Source: Anarhynchus alexandrinus (lineage: Eukaryota; Chordata; Aves; Charadriiformes; Charadriidae). Taken from it: a stretch of 64,000 nucleotides of DNA. The position numbers and the translations under genes are program-made. The notes under the pieces are model-generated. The model did not search any database, had not been told where the DNA came from, and saw only the letters and a program-made list of their open reading frames with translations. Location of the stretch: contig VUYV01000147.1 of NCBI GenBank assembly GCA_008711295.1, positions 129,831-193,830 of the forward strand. The letters run 5' to 3'. This document shows, piece by piece, positions 12,351 through 25,037 of the stretch. Numbering within the stretch: position 1 is the stretch's first letter; every line of letters starts with the position of its first letter.

Positions 12351-13107
12351 TGATCAGGAACAAAATAGTTCATTTAAATTGGGTGGTAATGAATTCCACT
12401 GGAAAAGATATGCTAATTACTACTTATGGGAGAACATTTTTTGCTGAAAGGTTTCCATCCGTTCTATTTGGCATAAATCTTCTATTCATTCCCATTAAGT
12501 TAAGCACTGTAGAAGCAGTCACCAGAAAAATGAACAGGTAAAAAGAAGAGAAAATAAGATCAGGGATGTGATGCAGGTAGGAGTTAAAAAGGGGGGTAGT
12601 ATGGGGGAGAAACAGGAGCAAAAGTCAAGAAAATAAAGCAGAAATGCCAAAAGTAGACCGCAAAGGAGGAAGAGATAGTGTGAGTACATGACAAAGAAAA
12701 AAACCCTGAATGCAAAGGAATATCTATTGTTATATACATTGTTAGGAGACCAGGAATGTACGGAAACAGAAGTGGGTTCCTGTCACTGATACTGAAAGCC
12801 TGTTGGGGCAGCAGGATGTCCAAGGTGGAGCATCCAGCTATCCTGCAGGAATTGGTTGGGTGAAAGCTGCATCAATACAGCCAGCCACCAGGCTTCTGAT
12901 TAGAAGCAGCTTATGGCATAGGCAGAGAAAATTCAGGTCGGTGCAACTCGATGTCTATGCACGTCCCAATAATTTTTCAAGAATGCAGGTGTACTATTTG
13001 CCACTAAAGCACATACTACAATGACGAGAGCATATTCAAGTTTACTATTTTTGCTGTAAGCAAAAACGAAAAATGCCCACATACACTAGCACCAGACAAG
13101 ACATTAC

Positions 13108-13267
13108 CTTTATTTTTCCAGTTAAACCACCAACAAACAGCATGGCATTAGCATCTACATCCAGAATGGTGTATCCAGGTGGAGAGACAGCACTGAATGT
13201 GGCTGGCACAATGCTGGCTTTAGGACCATCCAGAGCTCGCACTGATATTGTGCCATTTTTCCCAGTC
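13108..13267 (-). CDS. LAMA2: LAMA2 exon, LG1
   Basis: 160 nt, one-base entry, phase 0 end. It reads TGKNGTISVRALDGPKASIV, then PATFSAVSPPGYTILDVDAN, and ends AMLFVGGLTGKIK. The YTILDVD and LFVGGL strands are the classic central LG strands, and ALDGPKASIVP is specific to alpha-2. Sequon: NGT. Acceptor is AATCTCTAG; donor is TAAAG followed by GTAATG. Confidence 0.97.
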
Positions 13268-16200
13268 CTAGAGATTTTAACAGAATAATTTAAGCATACA
13301 GACTCAGTAGTTAAACCAAACATAGGAAAAGTCTACGTTAGATGGTATCTTTTAATAGAGGCACGTATTACTGATTCGATTATGTTCCATTTTGATACAA
13401 ATTAATAGACTCTGATGCCTGCATATGTTAAAGACATGGCCACAGAACAAGTCGTTTTTTTCTCAGTGTCCATTTTGAACAAAATTCAGTAAACAGGTGA
13501 AGCGGAACTTTAATTGACTAAAAAAAAAAGAAGCTGCATTTTTTTAAATTATTGTGTTGAAATTAGTATTAAATAGTTGTTTCTTGATATAACAAATGAT
13601 GCAGGCAAGGTTCCAAATTAAATTTCTGAATTTCTTAAGATTTACTAGATTAGATTTGAACTGAAAGGAATGATCATGTGATAAAGTACTTCAATTTGCT
13701 CCACTGTGATGCACAGAGTTTGCATTTTCTGCAGTAGAGCTGGTTGCTTACCAAACAGGCACAAACCCCATTATGTTTAAGAATGTTACCTCATTGTCCT
13801 CTATGAACCATATCAAATATTGGTGGTAACAACAACAAAAGAATTTACCATTTGTTAATAGTTTCTGCAGCAGTTCGTTTCCTACTCTTTAGGTTATATT
13901 AACGTAGTAACCGGCATGGAAAGAGTTTGCTGCCATTTTTACAACAGAAGGAACAGAAGGTGGAGAGAAATGATTCCTCCTACCCTTTCAGGTATGTAGA
14001 AAGTTATTTCAAAGGGAACTTGAATCATTTTGAATCCTTTGCAATAATTTGCTTAATATTACTTTTGCTTACAGGAGTATAGGTGGTAGCTTTCCATTGA
14101 AAGCTTACTGCTTATCTAATAGAAGTAAACTATTAGTCATCTAAAGTCACATCATAAACTAGTGTTTCCTCCCAGACAGATGAACCATAATGAACACACG
14201 TGATTTCCTATGGGGCCATCATATAATTGTAGAAATAAGCATGGAGTGTGACTCAAATCCTGTCATGTGCAGATGAAGTACCTAGTATGTGTGGTGGAGG
14301 AGTTGCTGGGAGATGAGGTAGGCAGGGGCAGATCACATACTGTGGGTTTATGGATAACTTTGGGAATTGCTGCTTTATCTCATTTTTAATAGGATGTTGG
14401 ATTTCCCATGACCATTCTCATGTTAATTTGGAAATTTCTAACATGGATGCCTGATCTTGCAACCCTAACCAGCACTGAAGCATTCAGCATGGACACCAAT
14501 ATTACATGGAACTTTTCTAACTTATATGTTTGATAATGCAGAAATACACCATTTTAAATAAAACTTACTTTCTTTTTCCGTAACAGTTTACAAAGAGTGT
14601 ATACCCACCAAGAGTGACTACCCATGTTTTAGATTATAAGTGGTATTTCACTGGTTGCCTGATTAGACTCTAAAAAGTACTCAGTACCTTTTCTTAAGCT
14701 AGACAAAACAGGTTTTTCTCAGAAAACAGATTTTATATCTAATTTGTGAAAAAGGTTTCTAGGGAAAGGAAGGAAGGAAGCCAATTAAATAGATGTGATA
14801 AAATTCACCAAAAATTTCCACATGTAGCTTTTCTACATGAAAAGTTACATACTCATCCAATCAAAATACTGTCAAGTCACAGCCAGAAAGTAAAAAAAAA
14901 AATAAAAATACCCCTTTGATTTTCTAAAGTCCTGAACTTTGCTGCATGCAAAGATGCAAAATTCCTTCTTGTCTAATTGGAAGAAAAGACAGATTGGCTT
15001 GGGGTATTGAAGTAACAAGCAAACTAAAAGTTAAAAGCATTTCCTTTCAGGAAGAATTGTCATTTCTGTTAAATAAAGTTTTACTTGAAGAACTTACATT
15101 TAGAGCACAGCAAGGAAGACTGCATAACTTAGGTTATTGAGTACGCTAAACGAAGTCATTGCTATCCTGCACTTACAGAATTCTTGGATTTAGAAATTTG
15201 ACTGGACCAGGGCTCTAGAAGGTGGAAAGACTATTCATTTTATGTCTAAAAAACACTTTTCAGAAATTCCTTTGGCTCGGAACCTATTACCCCCCCAAAA
15301 AAAATGAGTTGAGAGTTTTCTTATGAAATAACAAAGAACTGGAAAAAAACCCACTTAAATAAAAAAAAAAATATTATAAAATTTAGTTGAGACATTTCAG
15401 ATTTGATAAATTTCTCCTCAACTGTGAAGCAGGGTTCCAAAGTAATTTTGACAGTTTCCAATCAATGGGGAATACCTTTGTAGATCTATGACATCTTGCC
15501 TGCTTTGAAGTCAGGGATCTTAAGGCTTTCAACATGAAAAGTGCATATTTGCAAAAAAAAAAAAAAATCACTGGAAGTCTTTGATTACCCACCCGTACCT
15601 TGATTGGGCAGCTCTGGAAACCACATGGATGGGACCCTCAGTGTCCTAGGGAATCTCCTCAGTGACATAGGGGCTATGTGGACATGTAGTGGCTCCAAAT
15701 CATTTTAAAGAAGTTGGCTAAAGCCATGCACATTATTCTAAAGGATTTTTTTTTAAATTTTCCTTTTAATGACAATATTTTACCTTGTATTCCAAAATCA
15801 ACTGAATGCTAAGTAGATAGCTTTCCATGCAGCAGAATTCCAAATTTTCACTTTATTTTTTTCAGAAAGTTTATTGATGTGAAGCCTTTTAAAGGATAAA
15901 AGTTCTCAACGTAGCAATTGTTGAAAGAATTGTTGAAAGACTAACAGTTGCTAAAGACATTTTTTTAAACTGTTTAATTTTGATGCTCTGTGGAAGAAAG
16001 TCATTGGCACTTTCAATCTATATTGTGCTGAAATCAAGATTCCAGTTTAAAAACATCAAAGTTCAATAATGTAGAAGTCACTGAGCAGATTGACACTTTT
16101 TAGGGTGTCTAATATGTCACAAATAGCACAGATGTCTTTCATCTTCAAACAGACTGAAATGCTAACAATGGAGTCCTTCCATAAATAATTCTCTCTTACT

Positions 16201-19200
16201 TAGGGAGGACAATTGAGCTTGAAGAAAGAACTTGGCTAACTCGACAGCAAAAAGACATTACTATCCTGTGCATGACAAGTCATCAGGTTAGAAGATATTG
16301 TTTTCCTGATAGTCAGGTCTTGCAAAAACTGGTGGATTATAGAAGATGCACCAGCACTTTGTGGCTGATCATCTGAAAAATTTAAGTAGTGCCAGGCATG
16401 CAGGGTTCGCTCTTTAGGAGATGCATAATGTAAATGAGATCTTTTGCAAGTCACGAACATTAGATTACAAAATACCATGTAGAAACCTCTGCTCCTTGAC
16501 CCCTCGAGAGCAAAGAAAATCTTAATTGGAAAGTATGGCTTAGATTTGCCACGGTAGTTTAAAACTGAATTCTTGCTGAGCTGGGCTTGATGTGTCTACA
16601 GTGAACTTGTGATTCAAGTGTCCTTTGTCCTCAAAGGAAGGGTGCTGCTTAAACTCTGTCATTAACAATTAAAACAACGGTAATACTTAAATCACACCTG
16701 ATTAAAATCACAACTAATCAGGTTCGACTCCTAATTGCTGAAGTCAAGTAACATTGTTTCACTGATCTAGCGAGTCTCAAAAATATTGTCATCTATTTGA
16801 CTGCTTCACAAAATTGACATTATTTGCATGTTTCAAACCTGCTTTAAATCATTTTGTCATGAATTGTTATGCCAGATTTTCCTCTGTTAATTGATACTTG
16901 AATTGATTACCGTTCTTGGTGCCAATAAGATTTGCCTCTGTAAGCAGGTAAGTAACTCTGTGACATTTGTCAAATTCCTGTACCATCAAAGTATAGGAAA
17001 TTCCTGCAGGAATTCCTACAGGAATAAACAAATTTTACTTCAATGCCATAAAAACAAATTAAAATATTTCCATTGTAACCTCTGCATATACACTAAAATG
17101 CAAAATATTAGTATGGTTTAAACAAAAAGGTGATGAAAATTAAAAGCAGCCCTGGAAAACAGATGCAGTTATTATCAATTTAGTCTTAACACTGCGGAAA
17201 TTTCGGCACAGACATTAACTGAACTGAACATCTCTGATCATTATTCAACAGTCAGCTTTTCCATATTTCGATTTCATTCATTATGCTGGGTGACCTTGAG
17301 AATTTCACAACCTCTGTGCCACCACATGTCCTCTTTTTAAGGCCCTTTGGGATCCTTGGTTAAGAACTATCAACCTTTAATCCTACCATATCATTATTAT
17401 TGTGTGTCAATACCTGTCGCCACTGAAATCTATGGCAAAATTTAGCAAAGGCAGAATTTCATCTTATGTCACCATTCTAAGTAGATGCCCTGCTCCAGCT
17501 GTTGAGGCAGCTCTGTCAGGTTGCTGAAAATGCCTGTGGCTGGAACTGAGCAGAAATTTGGAAAAAAAAAAGGTGAGGGAATGAAATGAGTAAAACTCTC
17601 CAACAGCTTATGAAGGGAGTCAGAGGAGGGTTATCAAGTGGACTAAAACGTTCAAAGTTGAAGAATCTTCAGCAGGGTATGTGATTTATGAAGTCTGCCT
17701 TAAGAATGCAGAATCAGTCTCGAGCTTTTCATCTTAATCCCACAAATCCAACTAATGTCTCTGCAATGTAGTTCTCCTAAACACTGCTCTGTACTTCAGA
17801 TTTGTGCAGCTGTAATTGTTCTAAAGTGCTGATCCAGCTGTTTGTTCAAAACTAATGGCACGCACACCCTATATATCCAGAACAACCAACTTAATAGGCA
17901 ATGTGCTTTTGTAGGATGTGTGAATTTTTATACCATGTCCTGGCTCCATATTCTGCTGAAGCAGCTTTCTTGTAAATGGAAGTCTGGCATTACTGTTTCA
18001 CAAAGCTATTTTAGTATGCATAATATGAACTGGTGAAGATTTCAACAATTCGTATTGTACCCCAGTTTGTATTTTCCTAGCAATAAGGTTTCATTAAGGC
18101 AGCTTCTGGAGACGGTGCCATAATTTTATTTAATTCTCTGCCCTGAATGGCTGATTTCTGTGATTTCACTAAATTATTTAAACTGGATGCCATTTTCTCC
18201 TCTGAGAGCGATGGATGTAACCAGAATTAGAGTCCTTTGTTGTCTTTCTTCTTCTTTCTCTCATTTTCTGACTATATTATCGGTTCCATGTTTAATACTA
18301 TGTGAAATTAACTGTAATAATGCAGGAGGAATTACTCAGCTTCTTATCAAATTGCAATATAGATGATGTTATCTAAATTACTAAGATCTGTTCAAAAGTA
18401 GAAGGTAAAGGATATAAAGTTACATAATCCTTATGCTGTAATTACTACACCATATGTCGTGTGTTCGCTATTTGAATGGAAAATATAAGCTTCAACTAAC
18501 AAACGTGAAATTTGAGTATTAAGGTATCTATATTTTTAAAGTTTAAAAGCATTCAACAGCTGATCTCAAATGACAAAGAACTTTCCAGAATATTTCATAC
18601 TTGAGTTTTCATAAACTGTATTTTTTAAAATACCTCCAGTTTGAAGAGACATTCCGCCTATGGAAATGGCATTTTGAGTAAGAATCAAGATACTGGTGTA
18701 TAATAGACCATTTCTTTGCAGTATTGTATCAAGACCAGAAATTCAGAAAAGCTGCTCCTCTTTGAAATTCAGGTGAAAAGAATAGTAGTTATCTGTTTGA
18801 GTTCCAAAACCTGTAACTGATTTTAAAAGGAGGCTAGTTGAAGAAGTGAATCGATTAAGTGATAGATAAACAGAAGGGAATATAAGTAGTCATAGATTGT
18901 TGATGCTAGAGGGGAAATATGTGATGAAAATAAATTCTGGACACAGAACAATTCACATTTCAATAGTAATTGTAGTGTATACACTTTTGGTACTATTGGA
19001 CACAGGTTCAAAAGCTTTCATTAAACGAGACTAGAATTTCTCATATTTATAACATCATCTTTTAAAATAAAATTGATGTTTCAAATGTAGCAAATATTTT
19101 CATGTAAACCTGAGGTATGCCAACTTGAGGACAGTGGATTAGAAGAACTTGTTAAATTTAGCCATTTTTTCTTTAGGAACCAAATCTTGGAAGTAAAATA

Positions 19201-19209
19201 TATACTTGC
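13268..19209 (-). other. LAMA2 intron (5942 bp, phase 2, GC-AG)
   Basis: The only non-GT donor among the 16 complete introns. Contains a MIR-like remnant near 17.28 kb and a 16-bp palindrome at 16999-17014. Otherwise AT-rich with nothing recognised. Confidence 0.85.
17280..17380 (+). repeat. MIR-like ancient SINE relic
   Basis: GCTGGGTGACCTTGAGAATT and TCACAACCTCTGTGCC resemble the MIR core. It is followed by CCCTTTGGGATCCTTGG, which resembles the end of CORE-type SINEs. Short and decayed. Confidence 0.45.
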
Positions 19210-19213
19210 CTAG
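19204..19213 (-). other. GC splice donor of intron 13268-19209
   Basis: On the minus strand this reads CTAG then GCAAGT. GC-AG introns are a known minor class of U2 introns that need strong pairing at the other donor positions. Here AG before and AAGT after fit the consensus otherwise. The acceptor at the far end is a normal AG (CTCTAG before GACTGG). Reading frame and protein match both require this site. Confidence 0.88.
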
Positions 19214-19343
19214 AGGCTTCAATCCGGTACCAAAACCCATCATCAATGGTCAGATCTGGATACTCTACACGTCCAACACCAGATCCCACATCCCACAGGA
19301 AGCTCACCTTGCCTTTGCGCATCTCTATGGCCAAGAAGTCAGT
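19210..19343 (-). CDS. LAMA2: LAMA2 exon, LG1, with a GC splice donor
   Basis: 134 nt, phase 0 start, 2-base end. It reads TDFLAIEMRKGKVSFLWDVG, then SGVGRVEYPDLTIDDGFWYR, and ends IEAS plus AG. It carries the LG core strands (FLAIEM-KGKV-F-WDVGSG) and the DG-WYRI strand. The donor is CTAG followed by GCAAGT, a GC donor. Only this site gives AG+G (Arg) and keeps the next exon's TGKNGTI frame. A GT four bases further on would shift the frame. Acceptor is TCCACATAG. Confidence 0.96.
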
Positions 19344-20264
19344 CTATGTGGAAAATAGAAGCAATTTCATACTTTCATTAAAGGAAGTTTTCTACAACTC
19401 TTCAGATTTCAGAAGGTCTAATGAGGCATCATAAACCCATAGTATGTAAAGTATGACACATTAACCCATAGTATGACAGTAAAGTATGAACATTAATTCT
19501 CATAGCAATGTAAAACGAAATTCTCTTTTTCCTGCTTTCCTTGGTTCAAACAAGGAATCTTAAGCTAAAGATGGCAAATGACTTCTGCAGTAAATGGCTG
19601 CTAGACTTACAGAAATATTAATATTGTAGCCATCAAGAGAAGGATTTAACTCAGAGTAATGTTGTTTGTAGATTATCCATTGGATGGCACAACGATGTCA
19701 GGATTCTAGGCTAATACATGATGCCACCTAGTCTTCATTTGGTATTAAGTAAATAAAATATATAGTTCAAAATGTTAGAAATAGAAAACTTTTCCCATTT
19801 ACTGAATTATTATTGATTATTCTAGAAGTCTGTCTGCTATAGGGCTCATGGGAAACTGAATAATTCATCATAATTATGCTTGAAACTGTAGTCTTGACTT
19901 AAAATTACAATAAATAGGAGCTTTGACAGAAGCAAGATGATTAGCTACTTCATTCCCAAGGGAAAACCCACAACCAACCCCAAAATTACCCTGGTTGCAC
20001 TGTGAATTTTAAAGCTCTAATGTAGTCCATGTACAAGTACATTTCATATCTAGTTAAAATTAAAAAAAATATTTTAAAAAATTGCTGGTCATTTTTTAGA
20101 AGTCCCTATATTAATACCAAAGACAGTAAATGTCTAGATTATCTTATGCCCTTTACTAATGCTCTGAAGCCTCAAGGAGGAAATAAAAGCCTTTCTCATC
20201 TGTATTTGTCAGTAGCCTGATTTGATCGAGCAACCCTGATACGAAAAGCAGGAGACAGACTTAC
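19344..20264 (-). other. LAMA2 intron (921 bp, phase 0)
   Basis: Shortest intron in the window, GT-AG, inside LG1. Contains a small imperfect tandem duplication at 19434-19494. Confidence 0.87.
19434..19494. repeat. Imperfect tandem duplication, about 30 bp
   Basis: AACCCATAGTATG... occurs at 19434-19462 and again at 19463-19494, the second with a 3-base insertion. Confidence 0.75.
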
Positions 20265-20408
20265 AAACTTGGCACTTCCAAGGTAAAAAAGCAGATTGTC
20301 AGCAACTACAGTCTTCACATTGACAATGACTGTGTTGTATGTTCCCTTCTTTATTTCTGGTCTGTATGTGCGAATACAATTGCCTCCAGAGGACACGGAC
20401 ACTTTGAT
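20265..20408 (-). CDS. LAMA2: LAMA2 exon, start of LG1
   Basis: 144 nt, exactly 48 codons, phase 0 at both ends. It starts IKVSVSSGGNCIRTYRPEIK and ends VADNLLFYLGSAKF. This opens laminin G-like domain 1: the NLLFYLG strand is typical of the LG beta sandwich, and one Cys is seen. Acceptor is TTTTTTTGAAG, with an A rather than a pyrimidine at -3; donor is AGTTT followed by GTAAGT. Confidence 0.97.
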
Positions 20409-21997
20409 CTTCAAAAAAAGCATAGCAGAAGGAATTCAGTTTACTGTTCATTTTTCCAGAAATAACGTTAGATGGTTCCAAACAAGTATAAGAATATTAT
20501 TCTTTTTTTGCTTCCTTCCCATTTCTGTGTTACATGTGCATTGGATATGCACAGCAGGTAGAAATGGAATTTTCTTTCTGGGATTGTTTATTAAAATAAA
20601 ATAAAACTCTTTCTGGCATTCACATTTGAAAGGACGAATTGTATGGATTAAAAATAACCAGAAGATACACTGGTCTAATGCAAGCAGCAGTGGAATTCTA
20701 GCAGTAAAGACAGTCTATAAGTAGCATGTGCAGCCAGGAAAATAAGCAGCACTCCTGAAGGGATCACAGCACATTGCGATCGGGTAGACAGGATGATCTA
20801 TTTTTTTCCTTGTAATATCTTTGATTATGCCAATTTAAGACACCTTTTAACAATTATTTTTAAACCAACACTTGTGTCTACCACTGCTTTTACTTAGCCC
20901 CTAATGGAGTTGGTATTCATAACTAAGTTTCATTCTCACCGCTGAGTGACGTGCATTTGGATGTGTGTGCTAGTTTCCTCAGGCTCTGAGCACAGATAAA
21001 AACAGCAGCCTGTTTGCTTTCATAACGCCAGCATAGACATAATGACAGTACAATGGTACTTCGATTCCAGCTAGACATGTTTATGTATTAGAGTAGATGT
21101 ACATAACGGTATCACCTTATGCTTAGGGCAAACTTTGTCAAAAAGGAGATCCATTATATGACCAAACTCACAATTTCCCTATCTCAGAAATGATGAGCAG
21201 TTAAGTACTTCAAAGCCTTCAGACAGAAGATGAATGTAACAAACCTGTATCATTACTGTAGCCTGTCTTTCTATCGTGCGCAAATTTCAGCAAGTGTACA
21301 GAATACACTTCTCTCCCAGGATCCTATTATTCCGTAGATTTTTTTTTTCAACCATTTTTCAGGAAGTTTTCTTAATTCTTCAAGCATTTTTTTTTTGTTT
21401 TCTACATTAGATCACCAGCTGAATAACGTTAGTATTAACCAGCTGTTCCTCGAGTTTAGACTATTACTGAGTCAGGGAGATGGACTCCAAACTCATTAAA
21501 TGGATTAGAAATACATTCTTAACTCAAGTTCAAGTCCTCAGAACTGCTACTGGGCAAAGAAAGTCAAGAATATGGGAAAAGCAAATACACTCAGCAATTT
21601 CTGTGAGTTTGAGATGGAGTCATTCTCAGGTAATATAAGTTCTGTGAAATGAAATCAGGGGCTTAATATCAGAGCTGAGACAAAAAAATACATTTTCATG
21701 TATGTGACTCTTCTGCTGTACTATCATCCACAATAATTCTTAAATAATAACCTTTCTAAATACATTTCTACAGATGTTATCCATTTAACAAGGGCATGTT
21801 TTAAATGTAGAAACAAGACATGGAGTGAAAATCATCAGAATATTCTCTTTTTATCTGAGAAATTATATTCCATTACTTGATCTCTTTACACATGTTTAGA
21901 ATTAGAAAGGATTCACCCTGTGGAAAAGAAGTAGAAAAGCAGAAAATAAAATCCCATCAATACTCAAAAGGTCATCTTACTGAGAAAGAGGGCTTAC
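20409..21997 (-). other. LAMA2 intron (1589 bp, phase 0)
   Basis: GT-AG. Separates the last coiled-coil exon from LG1, so it marks the domain border. No repeat recognised. Confidence 0.86.
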
Positions 21998-22152
21998 CGA
22001 ATTGGCTTGCTTCCGAGCTTGGTTTATCAGCTCTTTTATCTGAGAAATGTTTTTCCCTAAATTATCCTGAAGTTCTTTGATTGGCTTGATTTTATCTAGC
22101 AGGCGATCTGCTTCCTTTTCTAGGGTTTTAATACTGGAATCTGCATCAGCAA
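21998..22152 (-). CDS. LAMA2: LAMA2 exon, end of the coiled coil
   Basis: 155 nt, two-base entry, phase 0 end. It reads ADADSSIKTLEKEADRLLDK, then IKPIKELQDNLGKNISQIKE, and ends LINQARKQANS. This is the last coiled-coil exon: the LINQARKQANS motif leads straight into LG1 and is the region where alpha, beta and gamma chains finish their coil before the globular domains. Sequon: NIS. Acceptor is CTTATGAAG; donor is ATTCG followed by GTAAGC. Confidence 0.97.
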
Positions 22153-22920
22153 CTTCATAAGAAAGTACAAGGCAGAGTTTGAGAGACGTATCAGATAGTA
22201 ATTATATATTGCAATAATAAAATCCAACAAAAATATGCATACACAATATTAAGGCGATTGTATGTACTACTATGAGGTACACACAGACCAAGAAGCAACC
22301 TGAACAAGATAACCTAAGAATATTTAGAATCAAGTTAAAGTAGCAATAGTAGCAAATGCAGGTGTTAAAGCAGGATTTTGAAGCAGTAACTATGCTCCAG
22401 GTCAGGATGATACCAATGGAAAACATTTCATTTAGCGAAATACACTTATGAATGAAATGTTTACTTTCTTTTTTTTTTTTTAACTCAAATTTTGAAGAAA
22501 AATGCTAATGAAAACCTGTTAGTTTCCATTAGTAATTTCTGAAACAGGGTTAGAATTAACTGAAGTTAATTCTTGAATTAACTATAATGGCCACCACTAG
22601 AAAAAGGCTTTATTCTGCTCACAAGTATAAAATTCTGTATGTGTACTGAAAGCATATTAAAAAACAGTGGCAGTAAATTGCAAATATCTTCTCTTTTTCA
22701 GGTGAACTTAATGATTTCACAAGGATATTTTTTCTCTCTTTTTCTTTAAGCTTCAAATTACTTTTTTGCCTCTCAACATACAACCAGTGAACAATGCCCT
22801 CTCTTTGACCATTCATAAGCAGATCTAAGGATTGCACACTTGGCTAGCATGAAGGTATGGGTTTGTGTGGGTGACACTGAAAGGGACAAACCTGCATTTA
22901 CCAGCAGAATGTATATTGAA

Positions 22921-22948
22921 GAATAATAATAGTAATAATAATAATGAT
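22921..22948. repeat. Interrupted AAT microsatellite
   Basis: GAATAATAATAGTAATAATA and onward, about nine triplet units with one or two changes. Confidence 0.85.
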
Positions 22949-24352
22949 GCTTAGATAAAGCTGAAAGTCTGCATATCTAGTTTTTGAGTAGTCACTCAGG
23001 CACTGATACCAAACCTTCAAGATGCTTCTTAAGTTTCCACATATGCGAAACTAGTTACCAAGTTGCTTTATCTCTGAGCCTTCAAAAAATAACTATTTAA
23101 CTATTTCAATGAATGTGAAATGTAGAGCACCATGCAGAAGCTTTGGTGGCAAGCAGTGAATCATCATTTACTGGAAAACGCACAATAAAAGCAGCAAGAA
23201 AGACAATGTACGTACTGATTTCTGTAGGCAAGATATGGAGACAAAGAAAAGAGAAAAAACAGAAGATAATATAAGAAAATGTTTTGAAGATCTAAGCAGA
23301 AATGTAAAGTAAATTGACAGGATTAATCTAGAAAAAACCATATTATTACCTTTTACATATTGCACATCTACATAATGAGAATTCAGAGCCTGAATTTTGA
23401 CATACAAGAGAGGCTATGCCTACTTTAGCATGTAGTCATGAGCACCAACATACTATAGACATTTGGAATGATTTACTCTATGTTTACTTTAATCTTGTTT
23501 TGTAATCTGAGTATCCATTAGCAGTTGGAGAGTGGTAAAAGTGTACTTATGGAGAACATCTTCCAGTTAAGCTTTATCTGACATGAAAGTATTTGCAAGT
23601 GTTAGGACCACTCCTCAATGTGAATCAAATAATGGTGACTGGGGACAATCAAGAGATCGATTTCTAAATTATCACTCCTAATCTCAACTAAAATTTTAAT
23701 GTACGCACAGTCTTAGAATGCTTGGGCTGGGACAGATGGCCTAGTGTAGATCCAGCAGTGCCAAGAAATTGCTGCTTTTCGGCCACTTCTCAGTTGCTTA
23801 TCACTACGCTGCCAGAGGTCCTTGTTACCTCATAGATCTGCTTGTTCCATAACCCAACCTAAATTAACCCCACTATTTCAATCAATAACTACTTTTCATA
23901 TTGTCTAAGCTAGTATGGATCAGTCTGCCTGATGGGGATTATTCCTTGGGCTCACTCATGTATCTCCACTGATGAGGGATTAGGAACTTGCAACAGGCAG
24001 GGAGTGACAAACAGGCATTGGGATTAACTTCTTTTGCTGGTATGGGTAAAGTTTGAAGAGGATATTTATCCATAGAATGGGAATGATAGCCTCTTAAACT
24101 GGATGTTGGTAGGTACCCAGCTTCATTAAGCTGACAACAATCTGGGGAGCCCAGGTCAGCTAAGAAATTAGTCCTTCAGTAATTTTGTAAAAACACTCTG
24201 TTTTTGTGGTCAGCCCTGGCTGTATACACTTATATGGTATTTTGCAGTAAACTATCATAAAATGTATTGTAATTTAGAATTCAATTTCATCCATAATAAC
24301 CAAAATGAAAATGCTAAAGCAATTGTCACATTTGATAATAGAATTCACTGCC

Positions 24353-24372
24353 AAAAAAAAAAAAAAAAAAAA
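24353..24372. repeat. A(20) homopolymer
   Basis: Uninterrupted run of 20 A on the plus strand. Confidence 0.9.
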
Positions 24373-24854
24373 GCATGCAAAAAACCCTTCCCAGAATCTC
24401 CTTTTTCTCTCTCTTAAGTGTTTTCACGGTTCTACCAAAATAGTAACGTATATGAAAGAAGTCATGCATTTCTCCCGGAACTGATTATCTGACTGACTGA
24501 AGACAGAGTTAGTGCGTGGAATTTTGCTTGAATCAAGGGGTGAATTGCCAGTCAGAATCTTTGATTATTCACCTCCTTAATACTTTACAAAGTAGTCTGC
24601 AGAACAAATCTATCCACTACATGTTCAGCCTGCTGACATTACCTTTTTTTCCAACTACTAGCAGCAGCCTTTAAGATTTAAAATTCTTTTTATATATAAA
24701 GTGCAGAAAATAGAAGTGATAGAGATTCCTTTTATCCCAGCATACTGTAGTAATGCCATGTGAGTGAAATTCTGTCTCTGTTTCATTTTGAGATGTGAAG
24801 TGAAAACCACAAACTGAAAGAAAACACCACCAAACAACCCAAAAAATATCTTAC

Positions 24855-25037
24855 TGTTCTCGATAGGATCCTTCACAACAGCATTTGTTTTTGCCACGTC
24901 ATCTGCAAGTTTACTGTAGTTGTTTCTCAAGCCCAGGAGATTCTGGTTGAGGTCTTTAATCTGGGCCAGGACGTCATTTGCAGTATCATTGGCTTGTCTT
25001 GCTTTGTCTTTGGCTGCCTGAACCTTTATAGCTGTAT
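24855..25037 (-). CDS. LAMA2: LAMA2 exon, coiled coil
   Basis: 183 nt, two-base entry, one-base end. It reads TAIKVQAAKDKARQANDTAN, then DVLAQIKDLNQNLLGLRNNY, then KLADDVAKTNAVVKDPIEN. It is close to human alpha-2 over its whole length and has one sequon (NDT). Acceptor is CCTACAG with a pyrimidine tract; donor is GAACA followed by GTAAGA. The shared codon A+TT gives Ile. Confidence 0.97.

Larger units (their letters stand above)
8699..13107 (-). other. LAMA2 intron (4409 bp, phase 0)
   Basis: GT-AG. Holds the 69-bp tandem duplication at 8797-8934, the 3'-less CR1 fragment at 10654-11165 and the palindrome at 12291-12350, each listed separately. Remaining sequence is unremarkable. Confidence 0.85.
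22153..24854 (-). other. LAMA2 intron (2702 bp, phase 1)
   Basis: GT-AG. Contains an interrupted AAT repeat (22921-22948) and a 20-base A run (24353-24372). The stretch 23710-23900 faintly resembles the 3' end of an old CR1, but I could not support that. Confidence 0.85.

Noticed and set aside
19200..19206. GT a few bases after the GC donor of exon 19210-19343
   Set aside because: Using it would add four bases and break the frame to TGKNGTI.
23710..23900. Possible old CR1 3' end (AGAATGCTTGGGCTGGGACAG)
   Set aside because: Only one short phrase fits. The order of later phrases does not follow CR1.
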